From Dactylorhiza incarnata (Eukaryota; Streptophyta; Magnoliopsida; Asparagales; Orchidaceae), in contig JAWHQI010000040.1 in assembly GCA_033032865.1 (NCBI GenBank), positions 13,719,501 to 13,783,500 of the forward strand: DNA of 64,000 bases. Direction: 5' to 3'. The notes beneath the pieces were generated by a model. That model had not been told where the DNA came from, did not search any database, and saw nothing but the letters and a program-made list of their open reading frames with translations. Shown one piece after another: positions 1 through 10,145 of this stretch (positions are counted from its first letter, which is position 1; each line of letters starts with the position of its first letter). The translations under genes were made by a program, and so were the position numbers.

Positions 1-1585
1 CCGCTTTCTTCGTCTTCGATCATAACATTTTCTTCTTGACCAGCGGTCTCATCAGCAACATCCGCGGTCTCTTCAGCAGTTGCAGATTGCTCTTCAATCC
101 TCTGTGCCGCATCAGGGAAGAGATCGGCAAACGTAACATCCTTATATTCTTCGGTGAATCCACCTCGGCCTCAAACCTCGTTCAGCACCTGGTCGGCGGT
201 CTCTTTAATGTGATGCATCATAGCCCTCTGAAAAGCTGGATTTTCAGGGTCATAAGCTGCTTTTTCAGATTGCTACAAAAAAGAGATATATGTTAGACCG
301 CGCGATCATAGGTAACGCGTTCATAAGATATAAATAAAAATTCTCACTTTTCTTTCTTCTTGCAAGGCAGTTATTTCATCCAGAGCGCTGCGAAGAGACC
401 GCCCCATATGGTGATTTAAGATTGTACTTATAGCGGTCACTTGGGCACAGAGGTCGGGGAGTGCATCGGTCTCTATATTCAGTATTTCATTTGTATTCTT
501 TCTCCCATACAGAGCCGAAGTGACCGCATATGCGTGACGGGTCACCTTTCCGCTCCACAGGGGCAGATCAGTGGACACCTTCACAGACTTTCCTTTGGCC
601 GCCCATTTGAGGAGGGGTTTTCCTTTGATATCCTTCATTCACCTTTTGAAACCGATCAAAGGGAAATCTCGCTCGACGGTCTCAGAGGTAGTGCCGAACA
701 CGTCGGACTCACGCTTCAGCCTCCTCTCCCTCTGAGTAAGAACCTCTGCAGCTGGGGAGATAGGATCTTGAACAGGGACCGCAAAGGTCGCTAAAAAGCG
801 GGAAAAAGTTAGGAAAGCATACAAAAGGTATGAAAGGAAATTATTCGAGACCGCAAGAAAAGCTTACTTTCAGCCGGAATAATCTCGGCGATCTCGGGCC
901 AGATCGCTAGATAATGAACAAGATCGATCCTCTTGCCCGCCAAGAAAGCCAAGATTTTCAGCTCCTCTTCTGAGACCGCTTTTATCTTCTTAAAGATACT
1001 GTCAGGTCGCGGAGAAGGCGAGTTTTTGAGACCGCCAAGGTCACCTTCAAAGACAAGAAACCTCTCTGTCCAGAAAGAGATTTTATTTGGAAGATTTAGG
1101 ATTTTTATTCCGTCTGCTGAAAAGTACATCAACCCTTTGAACTCTTCCTTCTTTCTGCCTTCCTTCAAGATCTTCGCGGTGAAGGTTGCGCGGAACAAAT
1201 TCATTGTAAACTTCACTCTTTCCGATCTCAAGTAATTGATGAAGACATTAACTAGACCGATGGAGTTCGGGGCCAACTGGGCAAGCACGAAGCCGTAATA
1301 TTCCAGGATCTCTAGCCATTCCCATGGGAGGGGAATCCTCAACCCATTATCAAAGTGATCGATGGGAATAATAAACTTTTTCTCCTCCGCAAAGTTCAAC
1401 CTTTCTTGTTCAGTTGGCGGTCTCACAACTACCTGAGTTTGGATCATATATTTCTTTATAAACTCAATATATTCATCTTTTGATAGGCGACCTTGTTTGT
1501 GATCGGCATTCAGGAAGATGGTGGCAGAAGAAGCACAAGCGGACACCATTTTTAGCGATCGATGAGATCGGTGTTTAGAGCGCAT
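1..1585 (-). pseudogene. Tat-2 antisense gene B (PF04195-like), three exons, right-to-left
   Basis: This is the second antisense gene of a Tat element; its function is unknown. Inferred exons are 1585-868, 790-348 and 272 to beyond the edge. Introns 867-791 (GTAAGC...TTTTTAG) and 347-273 (GTGAGA...TTTGTAG) are 77 and 75 bp, and each contains CTAAC. Exons 1 and 2 total 1161 nt, exactly 387 codons. Exon 1 holds a segment with key words PLPWEWLEILEYYGF and AQLAPNSIGLVNVF. It resembles the Pfam 'putative gypsy type transposon' family (PF04195), recognised from memory. The last exon is acidic and serine-rich in the Tat-1 copy. Two in-frame TGA stops (about 640 and 170, relative to Tat-1) make it a pseudogene. 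The start could be the ATG at 1585 or Met13 at 1549, which has the better context. Confidence 0.7.
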
Positions 1586-1620
1586 TCAAGAAAGCGTAAA
1601 ATAAAGGTCATGAAGACGGC

Positions 1621-1628
1621 TATTTATA
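1621..1628 (-). promoter_or_regulatory. TATA box of Tat-2 antisense gene B
   Basis: TATAAATA reads on the minus strand, followed by AGCCGTC. It lies about 36 bp upstream of the gene B ATG at 1585. The same element stands in the same place in Tat-1 (6830-6837). Confidence 0.6.
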
Positions 1629-1924
1629 GAAGACGAAGGGTCATTTCGTAATCATTACATCTTGAAGACCGCCCAGCCAAAACATGTTCAGACCGCTCGA
1701 CCTATGCAAAGTTATATGAAAGCATACTATGGTTGGCGATCTCAATCAATAAAAAACACAGCAGCAATACAAGCAACCCAGGCATAAAGAGATCAAAACT
1801 TAACAAATCAAGACCGCACAAAACATTAAAATCAAAACAGCCACAAATATATGGAAAAATAACAGTAAAATTTTACAAAACATATTGTTTAAATCCAGAG
1901 ACCGCTCGGTCTCAAGTTAAATGT

Positions 1925-3619
1925 TCATCTCCTAGGAGGCCTGTTTCTCCCTACATGAGCTGCGACATCTTGCATATCGTTCACTGCGGTCATAACCGAC
2001 ACCAGGTTGTGATTAGCCAGCATTGCAGACCGGTGGATTTTCGACATTTCCTTGTCCACCTGCTCCATGGGGATCAGTACAATTTCAGGTTGCGGTCTCT
2101 CTGTTGGATGATCGCTGGAGGTACCCGGTCGCATCAGCATCTTTCCGTGACCGCTCCTCAGCCTCTCATTCTCCGCGGACAGCGCCGTAGCTTTCCCCCT
2201 ATAGTATTCAGCCTCTTTTTCAGCCTTCTTAAGAGCTCGCGCGATCTCGGCAACCCTTAGATCGCATTCTTCACGAATCCTCTTCTCATTGGAACGCAAT
2301 CTTTCTTCGAGATCACGAATCTGATCGTTCTGAGTCCGCTCCCTCATCAGCATAGAACGAACATCCTCAAACATGGGGTTAAGGATGTTGGTTAGATGAG
2401 GGGAGATCTCGATGTGCTGAGGAAGTTCTCCCTCCTCGATCTCAGCATTTTTGTTATCTGCGGTCATAGGAGATGGGTTATTTCAATCATGAGCATATGA
2501 TCAGATAAGCTTTTTTAATAAACAGAAAGATTACTTGGAAAGAAGTCGAGACGGCAGTCACGTAAAGCTCTTCTGATATCTTTAGTGACCATGGGATCTG
2601 CGGTCAGAGAAAGACGATCTGATCCCCTTAAGCGCTCCAGATCCATTCTTTCCAAACCCCTTTTCTGCGTTTTTTCTCCCTCTTTTCTTCTCCTTTTTAA
2701 TTCTTCGTTACTTAAGAGGATATTGTCGGTCTCAATAAAAACGATCTCGTGTTTTCTTTCAGGAGAAGCAAAACGAACTGTAGGTAATGGAAGGAATTCA
2801 GTTGACTGAAGAATCATTTTATTCTTACCAGCTCGCGAAATCGAGACCGCCGCCGCACGATCTGCTGCAGCCTTGTCCGAACGATCTCCCTGAAGAGAAT
2901 CATCCAGGAGACCGCTAGAAAGTGCAGCTTTCTCCTTAGCGATCTGCAGCTTCTCCGTGATCTCCTCACCATTTTTGTCCGAAGTCTGCAAGACCTCAAC
3001 CTTTTTCCTCTCTTCAGCGATCAGGACCGACTTTTCCTCAGCGATCCTGACCGCTTCTTTCTTCCTCTCCTCAGCGATCAGAGCCGCTCTCTCCTCAGCA
3101 ACTCTGACCGCCTCTTTCTTCTTCTCTTCCTCGACGACCTTAGCTGCCTCTCTCCTCTTCTCCTCTTCCTCTCTTTCCTTTTTCTCTTTCTTCTCTTTGT
3201 CTTTCTTCTTCTCCTCGTCCTCTCTCTTTTTCTTCTCCTTCTTCTCCCTCTTTTCTTTCTTATCTTTTTCTTCTTTCTCCTTTTCTTTCCCCTCTTTTTC
3301 CCTCTGATCCTCTACCTCTTTTTCTTTCCTCCTCTTCACCATCTCTTCCATTTCCATCTTTTTCCTTTCTTCCTCCTTTGCCTTGATCGCTGCGTCGGCG
3401 ATCTCCTTCTCCTTGTCCGCGATCTCCTCATCAACGGCGGCATTTCTGAGAGCTGAAGCCTCCAAGGGATCCAACACCTGCAATGATGAAAAAGATGAAT
3501 TATTAGAAGAAACCTCATCAAGGTAGGCGATTAATCCAGAATCATCCTCTCTTGGTAAGGTTGAGACTGCGGGAAGGAAGGGGAGATCGTCCCTAGCATT
3601 CACCTTCTGAAACTCAGCG
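1925..3619 (-). pseudogene. Tat-2 antisense gene A, 3' part (end of exon 1, intron, exon 2)
   Basis: Exon 1 continues from 3619 down to 2535, the intron is 2534-2458 (77 bp, GTAATC...CCGCAG), and exon 2 is 2457-1925 ending in TGA. Exon 1 encodes a very long lysine/glutamate-rich segment, almost certainly a charged helix or coiled coil. Exon 2 encodes a second heptad-rich stretch (about residues 45-105 of the MTADN-starting ORF) and a basic C-terminus. With the first part of exon 1 (16873-16330), and after removing the 5-bp duplication, the coding length is 1624 + 533 = 2157 nt. That is exactly 719 codons with no internal stop. So gene A was apparently open when Tat-1 landed in it. No known enzymatic domain is recognised. 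The region 1586-1924 holds its 3' flank and the gene B promoter. Confidence 0.7.
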
Positions 3620-4113
3620 TGTTGGTGCCAAAAATGGTACATCCAAAATTCACACTAAAAGGGATGGGAGAAAACTGCGAAGTGCAGGTTACTAAAACAG
3701 AAGATGCTGGAAACAAAAGGAAAAACGATCACGAAATGGCGATCACGAAGAAATGAGACCGCTTACACAGGTTGTAAGCTGGAGCCTCGGGGCCAAAAAG
3801 TGCTTTTCTGCTACCCCTACCCCTCTATTTATAGACGAGGGGGCTGCCCAAACGCGCAGAACTAAAAAACTACGGGCTGCCCGGGGTACAAGAGAGCCAG
3901 GGCAGGGAAATGGGGTACAAATAACAAAAATAACAAAAATAAGAAAAACGACCAGACCGCTTGAGCCGGCGATCTCTCACCATCTTGATCGCTGGGTACA
4001 TGGAAAATCAGACCAGGCTGAAGGCTGGCGATCTCGGCGATCACCTAACTTGAGACCGCTGAGACCGGGAAAAACGAACGATGAGAGGAGGTCGCGGGCT
4101 TTCTGGGCAAACA
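3620..4113 (-). repeat. Tat-1 3' LTR
   Basis: This 494-bp LTR is in reverse orientation, TGTTGGTGCC...GGGCAAACA as written on the + strand. A TATAAATA core reads on the minus strand at 3826-3833. A weak purine tract (GCGGGGA on the minus strand, complement of 4117-4123) lies just outside its 4113 end and is the likely polypurine tract. Confidence 0.9.
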
Positions 4114-4204
4114 TAATCCCCGCACATTTTTAAGTTGCACCTGGAACTTCGAAAATATAAGCTTTGACCGCTGAGACCGCGACCACCATTAATGCGGCTT
4201 GGTC

Positions 4205-4212
4205 TATAAATA
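4205..4212 (+). promoter_or_regulatory. TATA box of Tat-1 antisense gene A
   Basis: TATAAATA sits in the context GGTC-TATAAATA-CCGG, 88 bp upstream of the first good ATG (4300). It lies outside the LTR and points toward gene A, opposite to gag-pol. Its counterpart in Tat-2 is at 16961-16968. Confidence 0.65.
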
Positions 4213-4299
4213 CCGGCTGAAAACTTCATTTTGCAAGACATTGAGGAACTCCACTATTCGAGCGGTCTTTGATAATTGGGCAGGTGCGACCTAGCAAAG

Positions 4300-6533
4300 A
4301 TGACTATGCTCGATCTCTTAAAAGCTCTCCCATCGAAAGCGAACTCTCCTGGAAAAAAGGAAAGTGTCAGCTCAAAGAAAGGAAAGAAGGCACCGAAGAT
4401 CTTAACAAAAGTGAGCACTTCAAAGGAGACCGCCCGATCTCCGTTAAAGAAAACTGAGCTTCCTGAGGGCTCGATTGTGCCGGTCTCTGTTTCTTCTGAT
4501 CCGTCTAATACTTCTTCAGATCCTGTATGGAAATTGCCTGACTTTTCCATTTCTTTTAATTGTCAGAAATCCCTGGAGGCACTGAATCACACATCTTCCA
4601 AGCTTCCTGAGACCGTCTCCACCGAGGTCATTCTGGCTGGGCTGCGTCAGAAGGGAGCTGAGGCCGAATCCTTGAGGCAGAAGATCGCTGACCAGGAGAT
4701 CGTTGCAAAGGGCAAGAAGAGAAAAAATACAAGTCCATCTAGTTTGACTTATAAGAGGAGCAGAAGAAATGAGGAAGGAAAAGACGTGACCGCCATGGAG
4801 GCGACCAGATTTTCTGAATCCATCGACCTGGAAGACTCCGCTGAGTTTCAGAAGGTGAATGCTAAGGGCGATCTCCCCTTCCTTCCCGCGGTCTCAACCT
4901 TACCAAGAGAGGATGATTCTGGATTAATCGCCTATCTTGATGAGGTTTCTTCTAACAATTCATCTTTTTCATCATTGCAGGTGTTGGATCCCTTAGAGGC
5001 TTCAACTCTCAGAAATGCCGCCGTTGATAAGGAGATCGCAGACAGGGAGAAGGAGATCGCCGACGTAGCGATCAAGGCAAAGGAAGAGGAAAGGAAAAAG
5101 ATGGAAATGGAAGAGATGGTGAAGAGGAGGAAAGAAAAAGAGGTAGAGGAACAGAGGGAAAAAGAAGAGAAAGAAAAGGAGAAGGAAGAAAAAGATAAGA
5201 AAGAAAAGAGGGAGAAGAAGGAGAAGAAAAAGAAGGAGGACGAGGAGAAGAAGAAAGACAAGGAGAAGAAAGAGAAAAAGGAAAGAGAGGAAGAGGAGAA
5301 GAGGAGAGAGGCGGCTAAGGCCGTCGAGGAAGAGAAGAAGAAGGAGGCGGTCAGAGTTGCTGAGGAGAAAGCGGCTCTGATCGCTGAGGAGAGGAAGAAA
5401 GAGGCGGTCAGGGTCGCTGAGGAAAAGGCGGCCCTGATCGCTGAAGAGAGGAAAAAGGCTGAGGTCTCGCAGACTTCGGACAAAAATGGTGAGGAGATCG
5501 CAGAGAAGCTGCAGATCGCTAAGGAGAAAGCTATACTTTCTAGCGGTCTCCCGGGTGATTCTCTTCAGGGAGATCGCTCGAACAAGGCTGCAGCAGATCG
5601 TGCGGCGGCGGTCTCGATTTCACGAGCTGGTAAGAATAAAATGATTCTCCAGTCAGCTGAGTTCCTTCCATTACCTACAGTTCATTTTGCTTCTCCTGAA
5701 AGAAAACACGAGATCGTTTTTATTGAGACCGACAATATCCTCTTAAGTAACGAAGAATTAAAAAGGAGAAGAAAAGAAGGAGAAAAAACGCAGAAAAGAG
5801 GTTTGGAAAGAATGGATCTGGAGCGCTTAAGGGGATCAGATCGTCTTTCTCTGACCGCAGATCCCGCGGTCACTAAAGATATCAGAAGAGCTTTACGTGA
5901 CTGCGGTCTCGACTTCTTTCCAAGTACTCTTTCTGTTTATTTAAAAAGCTTATCTGATCATATGCTCATGATTGACATAACCCATCTCCTATGACCGCAG
6001 ATAACAGAAATGCTGAGATCGAGGAGGGAGAACTTCCTCAGCCCATCGAGATATCCCCTCAGTTAACCAACATCCTTAACCCCATGTTTGAGGATGTTCG
6101 TTCTATGTTGATGAGGGAGCGGACTCAGAACGATCAGATCCGTGATCTCGAAGAAAGATTGCGTTCCAATGGGAAGAGGATTCGTGAGGAATGCGATCTG
6201 AGGGTTGCCGAGATCGCGCGAGCTCTGAAGAAGGCTGAAAAAGAGGCTGAATACTATTGGGGGAAAGCTACGACGCTGTCCGCGGAGAATGAGAGGCTGA
6301 GGAGCGGTCACGGAAAGATGCTGATGCGACTGGGTACCTCCAGCGATCATCCAGCGGAGAGACCGCAACCTGAAATCGTACTGATCCCCATGGAGTAGGT
6401 GGACAAGTAAATGTCGAAAATCCACCGGTCTGCAATGCTGGCTAATCACAGCCTGGTGTCGGTTATGGCCGCAGTGAACGATATGCAAGATGTCGCAGCT
6501 CATGTAGGGAGAAACAGGCCTCCTAGGAGATGA
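4300..6533 (+). pseudogene. Tat-1 antisense gene A (K/E-rich coiled-coil protein), two exons
   Basis: Exon 1 is 4300-5923, the intron 5924-6000, exon 2 6001-6533. The open frame extends upstream to a TTG at 4276, but the first ATG is at 4300. Joining the exons gives 2157 nt = 719 codons, the same as in Tat-2. Codons 1-190 are Lys/Ser/Pro-rich. About 270-400 is an almost uninterrupted Lys/Glu run with repeated KKEAVRVAEEKAAL blocks. The C-terminal exon is another charged helix. No enzymatic motif is seen; a structural or nucleic-acid-binding role is only a guess. Exon 2 carries two stops relative to Tat-2: TAG at 6396 (CAG in Tat-2) and TAA shortly after. GAGACCGC/GAGATCGC words are scattered throughout the coding sequence. 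Confidence 0.75.
5924..6000 (+). other. Intron of Tat-1 gene A
   Basis: This inferred 77-bp intron runs from GTACTC to ACCGCAG. Splicing in phase 1 joins CCA-A to AT-AAC and keeps the downstream frame open. Tat-2 has the same borders (GTAATC...CCGCAG, 2534-2458) and the same length. Without splicing, the upstream frame would end inside this segment (5992 here, earlier in Tat-2). Confidence 0.65.
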
Positions 6534-6873
6534 ACATTTAACTTGAGACCGAGTGGTCTCTAGATTTGAACAATATGTTTTGTAAAATTTTACTGTTATT
6601 TTTCTATATATTTGTGGCTGTTTTGATTTTAATGTTTTGTGCGGTCTTGATTTGTTAAGTTCTGATCTCTTTATGCCTGGGTTGCTTGTATTGCTGCTGT
6701 GTTTTTTATTGATTGAGATCGCCAACTATAGTATGCTGTCATATAACTTTGCATAGGTCGAGCGGTCTGAACATGTTTTGGCTGGGCGGTCTTCAAGATG
6801 TAATGATTACGAAATGACCCTTCGTCTTCTATAAATAGCCGTCTTCATGACCTTTTATTTTACGCTTTCTTGA
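6534..6873 (+). other. Gene A 3' flank and gene B promoter
   Basis: This AT-rich spacer of about 340 bp separates the two antisense genes. It contains three GCGGTCT words and the TATA box listed below. No ORF of note was seen. Confidence 0.5.
6830..6837 (+). promoter_or_regulatory. TATA box of Tat-1 antisense gene B
   Basis: TATAAATA sits in the context CTTC-TATAAATA-GCCG, 44 bp before the ATG at 6874 and 80 bp before Met13 (6910). It is conserved in Tat-2 at 1621-1628. Confidence 0.65.
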
Positions 6874-7595
6874 ATGCGCTCTAAACACCGATCTCATCGA
6901 TCGCTAAAAATGGTGTCCGCTCGTGCTTCTTCTGCCACCATCTTTCTGAATGCCGATCACAAACAAGGTCGTCTATCAAAGGATGAATATATCGAGTTTA
7001 TAAAGAAATATATGATCCAAACTCAGGTAGTTGTGAGACCGCCAACTGAACAAGAAAGGTTGAACTTTGCGGAGGAGAAAAAGTTTATTATTCCCATCGA
7101 TCACTTTGAAAATGGGTTGAGGATTCCCCTCCCATGGGAATGGCTTGAGATCCTGAATTATTACGGCTTCGTGCTTGCCCAGCTGGCCCCGAACTCCATC
7201 GGCCTAGTTAATGTCTTCATCAATTACTTGAGATCAGAAAGAGTGAAGTTTACAATGAATCTGTTCCGCGCAACCTTCACCGCGAAGATCTTGAAGGAAG
7301 GCAGGAAGAAGGAAGAGTTCAAAGGGTTGATGTACTTTTCAGCAGACGAAATAAAATTCCTGAATCTTCCAAATAAAATCTCTTTTTGGACAGAGAGGTT
7401 TCTTGTCTTTGAAGGTGACCTTGGCGTTCTCAAAAACTCGCCTTCTCCGCGACCTGACAGTATTTTTAATTAAGAAGATAAAAGCGGTCTCAGAAGAGGA
7501 GCTGAAAATCTTGGCTTTCTTGGCGGGCAAGAGGATCGATCTTGTTCATTATCTAGCGATCTGGCCCGAGATCGCCGAAATTGTTCCGGCTGAAA

Positions 7596-7672
7596 GTAAG
7601 CTTTTCTTGCGGTCTCAAATAATTTCTTTTCATACCTTTTGTATGCCTTCCTAACTTTTTCCCGCTTTTTAG
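7596..7672 (+). other. Intron 1 of Tat-1 gene B
   Basis: This 77-bp intron runs GTAAGC...GCTTTTTAG with TTCCTAAC about 18 bp before the acceptor. Splicing in phase 1 (GAA-A / CG-ACC) enters the long downstream frame. Borders and length match Tat-2 (867-791). Confidence 0.75.
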
Positions 7673-8113
7673 CGACCTTTGCGGTCCCTGTTCAAGATCC
7701 TATCTCTCCAGCTGCAGAAGTTCTCACTCAGAGGGAGAGGAGGCTGAAACGTGAGGCCGACGTGTTCGGCACTACCTCTGAAACCGTCGAGCGAGATTTC
7801 CCTTTGATCGGTTTCAAAAGAAGAATGAAGGATATTAAAGGAAAACCCCTCCTCAAATGGGCGGCCAAAGGAAAGTCTGTGAAGGTGTCCACTGATCTTC
7901 CCCTGTGGAGCGGAAAGGTGACCCGTCACGCATATGCGGTCACTTCGGCTTTGTATGGGAAAAAATACAAATGAAATACTGAATATAGAGACCGATGCGC
8001 TCCCCGACCTCTGTGCCCAAGTGACCGCTAGAAGTACAATCTTAAATCACCATATGGGGCGGTCTCTTCGCAGCGCTCTGGATGAAATAACTGCCTTGCA
8101 AGAAGAAAGAAAA

Positions 8114-8189
8114 GTGAGAATTTTATTTATATCTTACGAACGCGTTACCTATGATCGCGCGGTCTAACATATATCTCTTTTTTTTGTAG
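8114..8189 (+). other. Intron 2 of Tat-1 gene B
   Basis: This 76-bp intron runs GTGAGA...TTTTTTTTGTAG with a GTCTAAC branch-point-like word and a T-rich acceptor tract. It is phase 0 (AGA-AAA / CAA-TTT). Tat-2 has the same borders at 347-273. Confidence 0.75.
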
Positions 8190-8606
8190 CAATTTGAAAA
8201 AGCAGCTTATGACCCTGAAAATCCAGCTTTTCAGAGGGCTATGATGCATCACATTAAAGAGACCGCCGACCAGGTGTTGAACGAGGTTCGAGGTCGAGGT
8301 GGATTCACCAAAGAATATAAGGATGTTACATTTGCCGATCTCTTCCCTGACGCGGCACAGAGGATTGAAGAGCAATCTGCAACTGCTGAAGAGACCGCGG
8401 ATGTTGCTGATGAGACCGCTGGTCAAGACGAAGATGTTGTGATCGAAGATGATGAAAGCGGAAGCCGCTATACCCTGGGTCTGGATTCCAGTTCGAGCTC
8501 AAGCTCTGGATCTAGAATTCCATGGAAAAGCTTAGAAGAATCTTCCGCAGAAACTGATTCTTCTTCTTCAAGCGAGCGGTCTTCTAAGAGATCAAAGAGA
8601 GAGTGA

Positions 8607-10145
8607 ATTTGTACAAACTTTCCTTTTTCCCCTTTTGGAGACCGAGCGGTCTCGTTGTAATTGAAAATTCAGAATATATATAAAAATTAGATTCTGTTAT
8701 GTTGTCTGTGGATGAGTTTATTTTTGATGCATATATTTGTTCCTCTGAGTTTGAACTCGGCATTCGATCTCAATGCCTTAGGCTTGTTGTAATTTTATAT
8801 CATCATTAAAGGATTTCAAGTGGCGATCTCTTGGAAAAAACAAAAAGGATCTTGAAAGAAAGACTAATACTTTGTATAAATAAAAATACTCTGCGATCTC
8901 GAGATAATCAGATCATTGAAAAGACATTCAGTAACTCGACTGTGATCAGAAAACCAACTTATTTGCAATAGTCATGCGGTCTCACATTATACGAATCGCA
9001 ACATAAGGAAACTACAATCCGAAGATGATTTGAAGAAATTAAACTTTTGGGTGTTCGGTGCCCAAATGACTGGAAATCCGTCTGACGACCCCTTTGATAA
9101 CCAAAACTATTACTTGAAAAGAAAAACAATAACTCTTCATGAATCTCCAGTTTAGCGATCACATTATATTCAGACCGCCCTTTTTGAAGAAAAATCCCAA
9201 CTCACTTGATGGGAAACAGAGCATCAAGATTATTCCATGTAACTTTGAATAACGGGGAATACTAGAATCTCGATCTTACTGAGACCGGGTCGAGCTCTGT
9301 CAAGTCGGCATAAGATCTTTCTGAATAGCGACCTCAATTGTCTTGAAAAAGTCATGTCCGGCGATCGTAAATGACTCATCACTCTTTGGAGAAAGTTGGA
9401 AAGAAAAACATGCGGTCTCACAAATTTCTGACCGCCCGATCCCAGTACAAAGGGATGAATAAGATTTTTCTTTTTGAAGTAAGAAGATATGAAAATGGGA
9501 TCTATAAGAATGATCCAAAAGGAATGTGTGGTCATGCCGCGGAGGCTATACCGACATTGCCTCTCTTTTTAAACAAAGGATTACCGAGTTTACTGCAAAC
9601 ATGCCAATCTAAGGTTCAGGCGACGGTCACGGATGTTTCTGACCGCCCCTTACTTAACCACGCTTCAACGAGTATTCGAGAGTTACGGATCAAAATGATC
9701 GGTAGGGCAGGTGTGGTCATGCCGCGGAGGCTATACCGACATTGCTTTCCCTGAAAGATCATTAAGATCGTAACAATGTCCTTCTTAATGCATGACAGAG
9801 CTGGGCCAGCCACCTAGACCTCTTTGAAATGCTGAGGTGTGCCAGATGTCAGCAAGGACCCGGTATCCTAAACTTCCACCGCTCAAGCTTGGCGAGCTAC
9901 TGCTACACAGATTCGAAATCTCCCTGACATCTGTGGTCCCGACAGAATTACACGTCGAGCTAACAAGTCAAGGGGGAAAATAGTAGGATCCGTCGATGTC
10001 TCACTTGACAGGTTTTTTGGCTTTAAGAAATAACATTCTTAAAACTTATCACCCATCACTCATATTGCGAATGCTTTGATAATTCCTGCATGACATTTGA
10101 GAGGGAAAAAGTGAGGAAAAGAATGAGTAAATTGGATACGAACAT
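8607..10145. other. Tat-1 non-coding stretch between integrase and gene B
   Basis: No convincing gene is seen. A 35-bp identical direct repeat lies at 9526-9560 and 9711-9745 (185 bp apart, contains CATGCCGCGGAGG). GCGGTCTC/GAGACCGC words continue to about 9650 and then fade. Purine tract AAGGGGGAAAA occurs at about 9969-9980. This stretch probably holds the gene B 3' end and the gag-pol 3' end, which converge here. Confidence 0.5.
9526..9745. repeat. 35-bp direct repeat pair
   Basis: 9526-9560 and 9711-9745 are identical by eye (GTGTGGTCATGCCGC...GACATTGC). The sequence between them is unrelated. Confidence 0.8.

Larger units (their letters stand above)
1..3619 (+). mobile_element. Tat-2 (Ty3/Gypsy, Tat type), left part
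   Basis: This is part of a Tat-type LTR retrotransposon whose gag-pol would lie on the + strand beyond the left edge. The visible part is the region between pol and the 3' LTR, carrying two genes on the minus strand (gene B at 1-1585, gene A from 1925). It stops at 3619, where Tat-1 is inserted, and resumes at 16330. CAGCG occurs at both 3615-3619 and 16330-16334, as expected for a 5-bp target duplication. The same gene order, in opposite orientation, is found inside Tat-1 at 4300-8606. Confidence 0.85.
6874..8606 (+). pseudogene. Tat-1 antisense gene B (PF04195-like), three exons
   Basis: Exons are 6874-7595, 7673-8113 and 8190-8606. Exon 1 carries the PF04195-like segment (PLPWEWLEILNYYGF, AQLAPNSIGLVNVF, then a TMNLFRATFTAK region). 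Exon 2 contains a Lys-rich block and MGRSLRSALDEI. Exon 3 is acidic with a Ser-rich tail ending SSKRSKRE. Compared with Tat-2, exon 1 has a 4-bp insertion near 7466-7473 (722 against 718 nt) and exon 2 a 2-bp loss near 7965 (441 against 443 nt). Both shift the frame, so the copy is dead. The unbroken length would be 526 codons including the stop. Function is unknown; it lies antisense to gag-pol and could also affect it through transcript overlap (inference). Confidence 0.75.

Noticed and set aside
4855..4980. Possible extra intron in gene A exon 1 (GTGAAT...TTGCAG, 126 nt)
   Set aside because: Both borders and a CTAAC word exist, but the segment is a multiple of three and open, so nothing in the sequence demands splicing. 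Left as coding.
4932..5483. Long minus-strand frame opposite gene A, rich in Ser/Phe (also 2957-3307 opposite Tat-2)
   Set aside because: It is the mirror of the Lys/Glu-rich coding strand: AAG/GAG repeats give long open reverse frames. No domain and no promoter.
9371..9754. 127-aa plus frame between Tat-1 integrase and gene B
   Set aside because: It includes the 35-bp repeats and has no counterpart or motif; treated as chance.
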